From SAR324 cluster bacterium (GTDB taxonomy: Bacteria > SAR324 > XYD2-FULL-50-16): 64,000 nt of DNA. A model generated the notes under the pieces. It worked only from the letters and a program-made list of their open reading frames with translations, did not search any database and was not told the origin of the DNA. The position numbers and the translations under genes were made by a program. The stretch spans positions 62,001 to 126,000 of the forward strand of contig JANQGX010000025.1 of NCBI GenBank assembly GCA_028282885.1. Direction: 5' to 3'. Shown here in pieces: positions 8,840-17,122 of this stretch. Every line of letters starts with the position of its first letter. Position 1 is the stretch's first letter.

Positions 8840-9076
8840 ATGAAAACTGTTACCGCAGCGGAAGCAAACCGGCGCTTTTCAGCCATACTTCGTGATGCAT
8901 CCCAAGGAAAGGAAATGACGATAGTCTCAAGAGGCAAACCGGTGGCAGTGATTGGCCCTGTCAAAACAGAGGGCCCTGACCGAAAAATTGCAAAAGAAAG
9001 CTTGATTGGCAGATTGAAGAGGAACAATATCTCCGGCGATCGAAACTGGACTCGTAATGAATTATATGATGATTAG
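8840..9076 (+). CDS. Phd/YefM-family antitoxin
   Basis: 78 residues. The N-terminus MKTVTAAEANRRFSAILRDA and then VSRGKPVAVIGPV are the DNA-binding fold of Phd/YefM antitoxins. The C-terminus is basic and variable, as expected for the toxin-binding tail. It is followed after 2 bp by a PIN-domain toxin gene and preceded by an operator-like inverted repeat. It should neutralise the toxin and repress the operon. A second, different Phd/PIN pair lies at 26.1 kb. Confidence 0.85.
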   Translation: MKTVTAAEANRRFSAILRDASQGKEMTIVSRGKPVAVIGPVKTEGPDRKIAKESLIGRLKRNNISGDRNWTRNELYDD

Positions 9077-9078
9077 CG

Positions 9079-9537
9079 ATGAGGGTTGCTCTCGACACGA
9101 ATATTCTTGCATACGCCGAAGGAATTGGCGATTCTGAACGGTGTGACAAAGCGATTTCATTAGTTGAAAATCTTCCCGGCAATCAAGTCTTGTTGCCTGC
9201 TCAAACACTGGGAGAACTGTTTCGAGTTTTGAATGGCAAAGCCAAAAGAACTCCCCTGGAGACTCGCGATGCAGTTTTGAGCTGGGCAGATAGTTTTGAA
9301 GTTATGGATTCAACTTGGTCGTCATTTCAAGCGGCTTTCGATCTATCAACATTTCATAAGCTGCAGATATGGGACGCTTTGGTATTATCTGTCGCAGCAG
9401 AAAATCGATGCAGGTTTTTATTGAGTGAGGACTTTCAAAATGGTTTCACTTGGAAAGGTGTAACCATTGTCAACCCCTTTGTTCATCCGGTAAATCCTTT
9501 ATTTAAAAGCATTTTTAAAGATAAAAACATGGTATAG
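9079..9537 (+). CDS. PIN-domain toxin (VapC-like ribonuclease)
   Basis: 152 residues with the PIN pattern: VALDTNILAYAEG (first acidic residue Asp6), LGELFRVL (Glu), KLQIWDALVLSVAAENRC (Asp) and LLSEDFQNGF. These acidic residues would coordinate Mg for RNA cleavage. The ATG lies two bases after the antitoxin stop, so translation is probably coupled. The partner is Phd/YefM-type rather than VapB, a common combination. The molecular target is unknown. Confidence 0.85.
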   Translation: MRVALDTNILAYAEGIGDSERCDKAISLVENLPGNQVLLPAQTLGELFRVLNGKAKRTPLETRDAVLSWADSFEVMDSTWSSFQAAFDLSTFHKLQIWDALVLSVAAENRCRFLLSEDFQNGFTWKGVTIVNPFVHPVNPLFKSIFKDKNMV

Positions 9538-9672
9538 GCTCCTCATGAAAGTCAAAATCTCTTAATCTTTAACCGTGATCCATCCTACTCTTCGCATTCC
9601 AGTCACAACTACTCCTTTTTCTTTTTCTCTTTTTCATTTTTTGCCACGTTTCACGAGAAAGACTATGAGTGA

Positions 9673-9910
9673 TTAAAACAGTCATTAAAAGGCCAGGTCA
9701 CAATACCTGTCTCGTTACGAGATGAACTGAATCTGAAACCCAGGGATAGAATTGTTTATGAAAAATCACCCAGGGGGATTTTGATTAAACCTGCCAGATG
9801 TACTGACTTCATACCTTGAGAATAATGTAGATTTTACAGATGCCGTAATCGGAACAAGTGCAGCCTTAAACAATATAAAATACATAGCCTCATTTGAAAA
9901 AAGAGCATGA
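9673..9910 (+). pseudogene. Decayed AbrB-type antitoxin / PIN toxin locus
   Basis: From 9673 to 9819 the frame reads KGQVTIPVSLRDELNLKPRD and ends ILIKPAR, a SpoVT/AbrB-type antitoxin core. It has no start codon, because a stop lies immediately upstream. From 9827 to 9910 another frame reads VDFTDAVIGTSAALNNIKYI and ASFEKRA, which matches only the C-terminal end of a PIN domain. Roughly 100 codons of toxin between them are missing. This is a deletion relic of a VapBC-like locus lying between two intact TA modules. Confidence 0.7.
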
Positions 9911-9962
9911 AACGCTGGCAGGGTTCCGGGCTGGAGAGAATAGAATCAACCGAGGATAGAAT

Positions 9963-10358
9963 TCAAACCCAGTTCACGATTTTTAGATCTGGTATTCTTG
10001 TAAGTTCTTTTTCATTGTTTGTTATCAAATCAACTCCGAGGCTTCTTGCATGAGCCCCTATCAGCATATCCATGTTTCCAATCAATATGCCTTTTTTCTT
10101 CAGTGTTGACCTGATCTGACTATAATGAACAGCGGCATTCTCATCCCAAGGAAGAATCGTCAGATGTTGTAAAAACCGAATTAGCTGGTCTGAGCGTGAC
10201 TTACGTTTTGATTTAGGGCTCAGCTCAATCCCGAAGAGAAGTTCTGCGTATGCTATGCTGGAAATCGAAATGTCACCTGCCGAATTTAACTTCTCCAAAA
10301 GCCCTATGGGCCTGTCTCTCAGTATGTATATGCAGATGTTTGTGTCCAGCATTATCAT
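9963..10358 (-). CDS. vapC: VapC toxin, copy A
   Basis: 131 residues. The PIN motifs are MLDTNICIYIL (Asp5), YAELLFGIE, GNMDMLIGAHA and LITNN, all on a normal-length VapC frame. VapC toxins cleave RNA, often initiator tRNA. The gene overlaps vapB by 4 bp (ATGA). It is one of three near-identical vapBC copies in the window (A here, B dead at 22 kb, C at 29.7 kb). It differs from copy C by a few substitutions and is predicted to be functional. Confidence 0.9.
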   Translation of the reverse strand: MIMLDTNICIYILRDRPIGLLEKLNSAGDISISSIAYAELLFGIELSPKSKRKSRSDQLIRFLQHLTILPWDENAAVHYSQIRSTLKKKGILIGNMDMLIGAHARSLGVDLITNNEKELTRIPDLKIVNWV

Positions 10359-10582
10359 TCAAATTCTCTTTCCTGGGGGTATAAGTCTTCTCGCTTAGAC
10401 AGATAATCCTTTCCAAAAACACTTGGCTCGGCAAAGAAATCATCCCAAGATGTTTTTTTCTCTTTCAGAACAACTTCATCTCCTCTTTTAAAGATTATGA
10501 CCTGATCTGTTTTAAAGCGATACTTCTTGGGTAATCTGACAGCCTGACTTCGTCCATTAATAAATATTTTAGCAGTGTCCAT
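10355..10582 (-). CDS. vapB: VapB antitoxin, copy A
   Basis: 75 residues starting MDTAKIFINGRSQAVRLPKK, the swapped-hairpin AbrB-like DNA-binding fold of VapB. The tail SWDDFFAEPSVFGKDYL binds toxin in homologues. The ATG at 10582 follows GGAG by nine bases; a TTG-initiated extension to 10594 would swallow the ribosome-binding site. It overlaps vapC by 4 bp and is preceded by an inverted-repeat operator shared with copy C. Confidence 0.9.
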   Translation of the reverse strand: MDTAKIFINGRSQAVRLPKKYRFKTDQVIIFKRGDEVVLKEKKTSWDDFFAEPSVFGKDYLSKREDLYPQEREFE

Positions 10583-10599
10583 AATAAGCTCCAATTAAG

Positions 10600-10618
10600 T
10601 ATATACTTATGGTATATA
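10600..10618. promoter_or_regulatory. VapB operator, copy A
   Basis: TATATAC-TTATG-GTATATA is a perfect 7-bp inverted repeat with spacer TTATG, 18 bp upstream of vapB. The same architecture and the identical spacer recur at 30346-30364 before vapB copy C. It is disrupted before the dead copy B. Confidence 0.65.
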
Positions 10619-10654
10619 TCCTGGTTGTTCAAGTCAAGCATCAAGTCTTGATAT

Positions 10655-11000
10655 TGTCACCCCCGGTCCGGAATGGTGCCATTTACACCGGTCTAATTTG
10701 AGCCACTTCATTCAGAAGGTGGACCGGTGCGCTTCGGTTCTGTAGTAAAACCGCAATTCTTCCTCCTGAATGGCACCGGTTTTTTAAAAAATCGGTTCAG
10801 TTAGCCCTTCTTTTCTCTTTTCCGATAACTTGATCCTTCTAAAACCATTATCTCAGAATGATGGACCAGTTGGTCAGCAATCGCTGTTGCCGCGGTTGTG
10901 CTGTCAAAGATCTTTCCCCATTCAGAAAACGGCAGGTTCGTGGTAATCAGGGTTGATTTGACCTGGTGCCGTGAACCGATAACCTGGAAAAAGAGATTGA
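10655..11000 (-). mobile_element. IS21-family relic (end of istB plus terminal region)
   Basis: On the minus strand, 11000 to 10801 encodes the C-terminal end of an IstB helper ATPase: FFQVIGSRHQVKSTLITTNL, PFSEWGKIFD, LVHHSEIMVLEGSSYR and a stop. The start, Walker motifs and istA are missing. Beyond the stop lies a GC-rich end with repeated ACCGGT blocks and GTGGCTCAAATTAGACCGG, ending near TGACA at ~10655, as in IS21 termini. The relic abuts a GGAATTTGGGTCGGACC motif at 11019-11042 that recurs in the repeats of the 25-34 kb island. Confidence 0.7.
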
Positions 11001-11168
11001 ACCCGTGGGGACCCCGGAATTTGCGGAATTTGGGTCGGACCCAGGGTGTAATTGGATTCAAACACAATTGTGTGGCTCATTGAGTAACCGGTCTTTTGAG
11101 GGATCTTAACATGAAGCTCTTCATTGACTCGAATTGGACAAATAATTGAAGGACGGATTTGAGAGGAA

Positions 11169-11196
11169 ATGGTGCAGACTGCTATTGCTGCACCAT
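11169..11196 (-). terminator. Hairpin downstream of the orphan TRAP binding protein
   Basis: ATGGTGCAG and CTGCACCAT form a perfect 9-bp stem with a 10-nt loop, 42 bp after the dctP-like stop. Only a short T-run follows on the minus strand, so termination is plausible but weak. Confidence 0.45.
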
Positions 11197-11237
11197 GGCA
11201 TATGGCTGGTTTTAGCAAAGTGGGATAGAACGCTTCG

Positions 11238-12275
11238 CTACTGTTTACCTAACTCCAAAACCGAATCAAGAATCTCCTGAGCATTTGAATTTCCTTCTGC
11301 TTCCATGGTTTTTACCCATTTGGACCATAAAGGTTTACCGGCTTGGTTAAGCCAACGTTGCCGCTCTTCGTTGGATAATGAATAAACTTCAATGCTTTTT
11401 CCGGCAGATTTAACTCTTTCCATCACTCCGTCTTTAGCTGAGTCGAAGCAATTGCGACCCCAGAATTTGGATCCTTCCAAACCACTGACACTCATTATAG
11501 CCTCTTGAATATCTTCAGATAGCTTGTTCCATTTTCTCTTGTTTATGGCAATGGAGAAATAGACGGCAGGGAAGGGTGTATCCGTATAATAATTTGCCAC
11601 TTCATAGAGCCGAAACGCATGGATTGCTTCCCAGGGAGCCCCCATTCCATCGATTACACGTTTTTGCATCGCAATATAGTTCTCCGGCATGGGAATCAAT
11701 ACAGGTGTTCCCCCAAGTAACTTCAACATTTCCGTAGGCGGTCCACCGGTCATTCGAATTTTCATCCCCTTCAGATCTTCCAAAGCTTTTACAGGTTTTT
11801 TGGTTGTGATGAGATTATAGGGGTCACTTGTGTATAATAATAAAATCTTATTATCAGCAAATTCTTTCCGGATTGACGGATGCTTCTCGTATAATTGCCA
11901 AAGGACCGAACTCCCCTGCTCTGCTGTTCTAATGGGCAATCCCGGCAAACTGACAACATCTGTCAGAGGGGTCATTCCCGGCCAGTAGCCGTGAAAACAC
12001 CAACCCATATCTGCAATACCGCTTTTAACTGCGTTCCATGTATTCTTGCCTTTCGTCAAAGTCTGGGCGTAAAATACCTGAATTTTGACTTTGCCGTTAG
12101 TGGCTTTTTCCACTTGCCTGGCCCAGGGGTCCATCGCATTCATGCCACCCCAACTGGTTTTAGGATTCTGGTATGCAAACCTCAAAGTGATCGATTTGGC
12201 TGTACCTACGGCTGTGACTCCCATAACCAAGAAACCTGCTGTAACCAAAACAATAAATACTCCTCTTATGCGCAT
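11238..12275 (-). CDS. TRAP transporter substrate-binding protein (DctP family), orphan
   Basis: 345 residues from the ATG at 12275 (GTGGAG eight bases upstream). The signal peptide spans residues 1-~26 and is followed by ITLRFAYQNPKTSWGG, an aromatic-rich start seen in some DctP proteins. DLKGMKIRMTGGP contains the family's substrate-carboxylate Arg, and PENYIAMQKRVIDGM is also typical. It would bind an organic acid in the periplasm. No DctQ or DctM gene lies nearby, so it must share membrane subunits with another TRAP system or their genes are elsewhere. It diverges from a sigma-54 EBP and has a sigma-54-like promoter. Confidence 0.88.
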   Translation of the reverse strand: MRIRGVFIVLVTAGFLVMGVTAVGTAKSITLRFAYQNPKTSWGGMNAMDPWARQVEKATNGKVKIQVFYAQTLTKGKNTWNAVKSGIADMGWCFHGYWPGMTPLTDVVSLPGLPIRTAEQGSSVLWQLYEKHPSIRKEFADNKILLLYTSDPYNLITTKKPVKALEDLKGMKIRMTGGPPTEMLKLLGGTPVLIPMPENYIAMQKRVIDGMGAPWEAIHAFRLYEVANYYTDTPFPAVYFSIAINKRKWNKLSEDIQEAIMSVSGLEGSKFWGRNCFDSAKDGVMERVKSAGKSIEVYSLSNEERQRWLNQAGKPLWSKWVKTMEAEGNSNAQEILDSVLELGKQ

Positions 12276-12444
12276 ATTGAACTCCACCAAAGGTTAAATT
12301 ATTGCGTTCTTTTCAGAATAAGAGGTATGACAGTGGATTAAGTCCGATTGTGCTGGATCTGTTTCTGAAACGCCCCTCATGCTGGTTCACCGACACAGCA
12401 GAGTTTCAGCTAAACCATTGCTGTGTTAGAAGTGTCAGTTAAAT

Positions 12445-12460
12445 ACCAATAAGTGTGCCA
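12445..12460 (-). promoter_or_regulatory. Candidate sigma-54 promoter for the orphan dctP gene
   Basis: Read on the minus strand the sequence is TGGCAC-ACTTA-TTGGT. The -24 element is perfect. The -12 element keeps the right spacing but has TTGG instead of TTGC. It points to the dctP-like gene (5' leader ~160 nt), and a sigma-54 EBP gene diverges from it. Confidence 0.5.
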
Positions 12461-12635
12461 GGAGATGTATTGGTTATTTTATACCTTAATCATATGAAAT
12501 TTCTGAATATTTTTATGTTTGACAGGGAGCAGTGTGTAAGGCAGTATAGATTTCGCACCCCCGATATTTCGTGTCTTCTCCTATATTTCGGAGGGAACGA
12601 ATCAACAATTCAGTTTGGCTCAAAGAGTAATAATC

Positions 12636-14201
12636 ATGACAAATGGCGCATCCAAAGCGTTGGAGGAACGCCTGCAATTTGAAAGCATGCTTGCCGATCT
12701 ATCCACGAGATTGGTCAATCTTGCCGTCGATGAAATCGATACCGAAATTGAGCGAGATCTTAAACAGATTGCCGAGTTTTTGGAGATGGATCGGTGTAAC
12801 GTAGCTGAGTATAACTCTGAAAGAACCCTGCTTAAGGTTACACATGCTTATGCCGCGCCTGGTGTCACCGAAATGCCGGATATCGTAGTTAACAAGGTAA
12901 TGCCGTGGTATAGCAGCAGGCTCCAGCGAGGAGAATCTCTCGTTATTTCCAGTCCGGATAGACTTCCGAATGACGCTTCCGAGGAGCGGGACTTTTGGCA
13001 GCAACAAGGCATAAAATCCGGGGTCCTCATTCCTCTGGCTGTGGGCGGCATTTTTCTGGGTGTAGTCGGTTTTGTGTGCATGCAAAAAGAACGTGAGTGG
13101 GATGACTCGCTGGTTCAGCGGTTTCAACTGATAGGTCAGGTCTTTGCAAATGCTCTAATGCGCAAAAGATCAGAAGAAAAACTCCATAATGCATTTTCCG
13201 AGATTAACCAGTTAAAAGATCTTTTAGAATCGGAAAACACTTTCCTTAAAGAAGAAGTCAACCTGACACATGTTCATGGAGAGTTTATCGGGCAAAGCCC
13301 TCCCATTAAGAAGGTCTTGGCTCAGGCGGAGCAGGTGGCCGATACGGATACCACAGTGCTGTTATTGGGAGAGACAGGCACCGGCAAAGAAATGCTGGCG
13401 CAGACAATTCACAACCTCAGTCTGCGTAAGGGGCGAACCATGATTACGGTTAATTGTGCCGCCTTGCCATCCAACCTCATTGAAAGTGAACTGTTTGGCC
13501 ATGAAAAGGGAGCCTATACCGGTGCGCAATCCAAACGGATTGGTCGTTTCGAACTGGCCAATACATCCACGTTGTTTCTTGACGAAATTGGCGAACTAAA
13601 GCTGGGAATGCAGGCCAAATTGCTGCGGGTATTGCAGCAGAAACAATTCGAGCGATTGGGAGGTCATGAACCCATTACATCTGATGCTAGGGTGATTTTC
13701 GCAACGAACCGTAACCTTCTACAAGCTGTGGAAACGGGCGAATTTCGCTTGGATCTTTACTACCGAATTAATGTGTTTCCGATCACCATACCACCGCTTC
13801 GTGAGCACCGCGAAGACATTCCTTCGCTGGTTTGGTACTTTGTAAAATCCTATTGTGAATTAATGGGCAAGCGGATAGATACGATCACAAAAGGTACGAT
13901 GAAAACACTGAGAAATCATCATTGGCCGGGTAATATCAGGGAGTTGAAAAACGTTATAGAACGGGCAGTAATCATTTCACCCGGGAATAAGCTTAATGTG
14001 GACATTTCCCCAACAGCAAAACCAATAAACGATGTTTATCGGACGCTTGATGCGGTTCAAAAGAGTCATATACAAAAGGTTCTCAAAGTCACCAATTGGC
14101 GTGTCAGGGGTGAGAACGGCGCAGCGGAAATCTTAAATCTGAAGCCCTCGACGCTGGAGTCTAAAATGGCCAAGCTAAGGATTAAACGGCCTTCCGGATA
14201 A
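12636..14201 (+). CDS. Sigma-54-dependent enhancer-binding protein with GAF domain (EBP 1)
   Basis: 521 residues from the ATG at 12636; a TTG-started extension to 12615 has no clear support. Residues ~15-190 form a GAF sensor domain. Residues ~215-445 form the AAA+ domain: Walker [22 protein letters not shown] (the sigma-54 contact loop carries Tyr instead of the usual Phe) and LFLDEIGEL. The C-terminus has a Fis-type helix-turn-helix ([20 protein letters not shown]). No receiver domain is present, so it is not a two-component regulator. The gene diverges from the orphan TRAP binding protein and probably activates its sigma-54 promoter on sensing a small molecule. Confidence 0.92.
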   Translation: MTNGASKALEERLQFESMLADLSTRLVNLAVDEIDTEIERDLKQIAEFLEMDRCNVAEYNSERTLLKVTHAYAAPGVTEMPDIVVNKVMPWYSSRLQRGESLVISSPDRLPNDASEERDFWQQQGIKSGVLIPLAVGGIFLGVVGFVCMQKEREWDDSLVQRFQLIGQVFANALMRKRSEEKLHNAFSEINQLKDLLESENTFLKEEVNLTHVHGEFIGQSPPIKKVLAQAEQVADTDTTVLLLGETGTGKEMLAQTIHNLSLRKGRTMITVNCAALPSNLIESELFGHEKGAYTGAQSKRIGRFELANTSTLFLDEIGELKLGMQAKLLRVLQQKQFERLGGHEPITSDARVIFATNRNLLQAVETGEFRLDLYYRINVFPITIPPLREHREDIPSLVWYFVKSYCELMGKRIDTITKGTMKTLRNHHWPGNIRELKNVIERAVIISPGNKLNVDISPTAKPINDVYRTLDAVQKSHIQKVLKVTNWRVRGENGAAEILNLKPSTLESKMAKLRIKRPSG

Positions 14202-14626
14202 ATGTACCTCCTCTTCAGGTCCTTTGGGCATTCTTCCCCTGCTGGGCTTAAGTCCGAACATTCCACTTTCATTCCAGACTCCTCTCAGGGGGATGAGATG
14301 GTCAATGTAGGAATGAGAATCGCGACTGCAGAAAGTGTCTATTGAACCATCCAAAAAGTCAAGAAAATCTGTTAATTGGGGTTAAACACCGCCAATCATG
14401 CAATTCACCGAGTAACTGATCTTTTAAGGGATGGAGAAGAAATTTTGTGAGATTGAATTCTGGTTCCGAATTAATGATTTTAGGCTACGAAGGGATCGAT
14501 CATTTTAAAATCCTTTAATGGGTAGGTCTTTGAACCGAGAATGAGACTTGAAGTTTCGAGCAGCGGACTCGGGATCCACGATCTCTACAAATCTGCATAA
14601 AGGTCAGGACAGTTGATTTTGTGAGG
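14202..14626. other. Intergenic stretch without a recognisable gene
   Basis: No open frame with a family signature was seen. A 23-base segment at 14409-14431 (GAGTAACTGATC onward) is similar, with about three mismatches, to 11084-11106, possibly a relic of the same repeat. Nothing else is supported. Confidence 0.4.
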
Positions 14627-14654
14627 ATCGGGAACTGGTTCGCCTGTTCCCGAT
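14627..14654. terminator. Hairpin between EBP 1 and the molybdopterin enzyme
   Basis: ATCGGGAAC/GTTCCCGAT is a perfect 9-bp stem with a 10-nt loop, followed on the plus strand by GATAGTTTTT. It lies between convergent genes and could stop transcripts from the plus side; on the minus side the T-tract is absent. Confidence 0.5.
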
Positions 14655-14707
14655 GATAGTTTTTCACCAACAGGATTTAAAAGGACAGGTTTGGATCGAA
14701 GTTGGCA

Positions 14708-16888
14708 TCAAACCTCCTCTTTTTCCACCCTGCAAAGAAGGGCCGTGTGGGGCCAGCTTCCTGTTTCCGGGCTGCATAATTCGGCAGAATCGGGACAGAG
14801 TACATTTGCATTTGATTCAAAGACGCCAAACAGGTCAGGTTTGGATTCTTCGCGTTCGGGAAACCACCATCCGTGGTCGATATCGGCCATGCGCGGATCA
14901 ACAATATCCGTGATTTTCAGACGCGTACGAATATTCCCCTGGGGCGTGAACACCTTTACCCAGTCGCCCTCTTCCGCCCCTGTTTTCCCGGCAGTCTCCG
15001 GATGGAGTCTTATTTGGGGATCGGGCCGCTTCTTCCGTGCGGTTGGGATTTGGCGATGTTCAGAGTGATACATGGGAGTAAACCGGCTGCCGGATATCAG
15101 AATCAGGGGATACTCCTTGACCAGTTCCGGATCGCCCAAAGGCCCCTGCAGCATTTCCCTGAATACCGGCAGGGGTTCACAACCCAGGTCCGCAAAGATG
15201 CTTGACCTGAGTTCCACTTTGCCTGAAGATGTGCCAAAACCGAACTTTTCGTAGCGTTTATATTCCTGCTGACCGAAAACGCCATTCTGCTCGACGAGTT
15301 TTTCGAACGTCAGTCCCACAGGATTCAGGCAATGGTCCCAAACTTCATCGATAGTTTCCCATGGCCAGTGCTCTGATTGCCCCAGTCTTATCGCCAGCCC
15401 CCTCCAAAAATCGTAAGTGTTGCGACGCTCATGAAGGGGCTCAATCCCCCTGGGGCAGGCCACACAAAAGCCTTGCCCATGCCACAGCTCTGTTGTCTCT
15501 ACAGTGGAGCAAACAGGGAATACATAATCAGCCAGGGCTGCAGAAGGCGTAAGATAGAGTTCGCCCACAACATACAGATCCAGTGAGTTCAACGCCTGGT
15601 ATGTCTTTCGCACATTCGGTTGAGAGAGCAGGGGATTGTTGGCAACTGTGATAGCCGCCCGCACCGGATAGGGTTGATGGGTTGTCATCGCCTCAAAAAC
15701 AGACCTGGCATGGGCCAGACTTGTCAGACCGGCCCTCGGGGGATGCATGTATTCCCCGGGAAGTTTGCGGTTGGCCTTTTCATTGGCTTCCCATCCCGGA
15801 AACCCGAAGAAGGGGTATTCGTCGGCACCAAGTTGCTTTGCGCGCTGCTCTGCCGAAATGGCGTCATTCAGCTCCAGTTCGACCGGGGTGATGATGCTTC
15901 CGACAGGATCGTTCCATCCCAAAACCTCACCTCCCGGAATGTCTATATTGCCCGTGACTGCACGGAGTATTGCTCTCGTTCGTGCTGCCTGGGTGGCATT
16001 CACTCCCTGTTTATCAATACCCAACCCCCAGGTAATGATAGCGGACTCGGACCCGGCATAAGAGCGAGCGGACTCAATAACCAGGTCCGGGGTCAGCCAG
16101 GTGATTTGAGCAACCCTGTCCGGTGTATAATCGGAAACAACCCTTCTCAAATCCTCAAACCCCACCGTCCAATGTTCGACAAACTGCTGATCATACAGTT
16201 TTTCATTTATTATGACGTTCAACCAGCCCATCATCAAGGCAACGTCAGTCCCTGGACGAACTGGTAACCACAAATCGGCGAGTTCCGCTTCCCGAATGCG
16301 ACGAGGATCGATGACAATGAGAGTGGCGCCATTTTTTTTGGCCCTCAAAACATCCTGAAAGTAGCCGGTATAGGAATTTGAACTCCCATGTCCCCATACA
16401 ACAATGCACTTTGTTTGATCAATTTCTCCAAAAGTCTCACCTCCGTAAGTAGCGTATTCCACTGCAAGGGTCGGACAATAGCAGATGTTTGCAGCACCGC
16501 AGGTATTGGGGGAGCCGAAGAGATTGAAAAACCGTCTCTGGTCCCAATGGTAGGTTCGATCCGTTCCGTGGGTAAACGCAAGCGTCTCCGCACCATACTT
16601 ATCACCGAGGGCACTGAGCTTTGCGGCAACTTCATCCAAAGCATCGTCCCAGGATATCTGCTGCCATTGACCACTTCCGCGGTCGCCCGTCCGCTTCATT
16701 GGGTGATTAATCCTGTCTGCATGGTAGAGGTGTTCGATCATCAAGCGGCTTCTCTCGCAAACCACCCCTTTGGTCACGGGATGATCCTTGTCCCCTTTGA
16801 CGGAGACAGCTTTCCCGTTCTGAAATGTCATAAGTAATCCGCATTTCCAATGGCAAAGACGACAATAGGTTCGCTTTGTTTCATTCAT
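14708..16888 (-). CDS. Molybdopterin oxidoreductase, DMSO reductase family, single subunit
   Basis: 726 residues from the ATG at 16888, with CAGGAG nine bases upstream; in-frame ATGs at 16897 and 16909 are less well placed. Cys9-x2-Cys12-x3-Cys16 and Cys44 bind a [4Fe-4S] cluster. NTCGAANICYCPT at 128-140 contains the probable Mo/W ligand, Cys136, aligning with the Cys/Sec-x2-Pro loop of formate dehydrogenases. Later GHGSSNS and SGSRFTPMYHSE-like segments contact the pterins. No Tat or Sec signal is present, so it is cytoplasmic. No electron-transfer subunit gene is adjacent. Such lone enzymes include acetylene hydratase and hydroxytransferases as well as reductases, so the reaction is unknown. 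Two EBPs lie directly upstream. Confidence 0.88.
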   Translation of the reverse strand: MNETKRTYCRLCHWKCGLLMTFQNGKAVSVKGDKDHPVTKGVVCERSRLMIEHLYHADRINHPMKRTGDRGSGQWQQISWDDALDEVAAKLSALGDKYGAETLAFTHGTDRTYHWDQRRFFNLFGSPNTCGAANICYCPTLAVEYATYGGETFGEIDQTKCIVVWGHGSSNSYTGYFQDVLRAKKNGATLIVIDPRRIREAELADLWLPVRPGTDVALMMGWLNVIINEKLYDQQFVEHWTVGFEDLRRVVSDYTPDRVAQITWLTPDLVIESARSYAGSESAIITWGLGIDKQGVNATQAARTRAILRAVTGNIDIPGGEVLGWNDPVGSIITPVELELNDAISAEQRAKQLGADEYPFFGFPGWEANEKANRKLPGEYMHPPRAGLTSLAHARSVFEAMTTHQPYPVRAAITVANNPLLSQPNVRKTYQALNSLDLYVVGELYLTPSAALADYVFPVCSTVETTELWHGQGFCVACPRGIEPLHERRNTYDFWRGLAIRLGQSEHWPWETIDEVWDHCLNPVGLTFEKLVEQNGVFGQQEYKRYEKFGFGTSSGKVELRSSIFADLGCEPLPVFREMLQGPLGDPELVKEYPLILISGSRFTPMYHSEHRQIPTARKKRPDPQIRLHPETAGKTGAEEGDWVKVFTPQGNIRTRLKITDIVDPRMADIDHGWWFPEREESKPDLFGVFESNANVLCPDSAELCSPETGSWPHTALLCRVEKEEV

Positions 16889-16959
16889 AAATGTCATCTC
16901 CTGTTTCAAATGAATCGTTTTTAATTGTTTGCCCGGTTTTGATCTTCATTCGCTATAAC

Positions 16960-16974
16960 GCACCAGCCATGCCA
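16960..16974 (-). promoter_or_regulatory. Candidate sigma-54 promoter of the molybdopterin enzyme
   Basis: On the minus strand it reads TGGCAT-GGCTG-GTGC, with the invariant GG and GC at the correct 10-bp spacing. The predicted start of transcription is ~12 bases further on, giving a leader of about 60 nt before the ATG at 16888. The neighbouring EBP genes make it credible. Confidence 0.6.
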
Positions 16975-17122
16975 ATATCTAAGCTATTATTTTTATTATA
17001 TATACCAGGGTGTCTCTTGGGTTTCTTTTAAATAAAGCGGGTAAAACTATTAAATTTACCGGTTTTGAAGTAAACTGCTAAATATCGTGGATGTTTTAAT
17101 GATTAAAAAAGGAGATTCAGAA

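Noticed and set aside
10801..11067. Complete small IstB-like gene
   Set aside because: Only the C-terminal end matches IstB. The first ~24 codons come from an unrelated repeat motif (GGAATTTGGGTCGGACC), so it is a relic, not a gene.
11084..14431. Shared 23-base segment (GAGTAAC...TCTTTT.AGGGAT) at 11084 and 14409
   Set aside because: About 20 of 23 bases match but similarity does not extend, so it may be chance or a very old repeat. Not enough to call an element.
15620..16267. 215-codon open frame antisense to the molybdopterin enzyme
   Set aside because: A mirror frame of a strongly conserved enzyme, with no recognisable domain.
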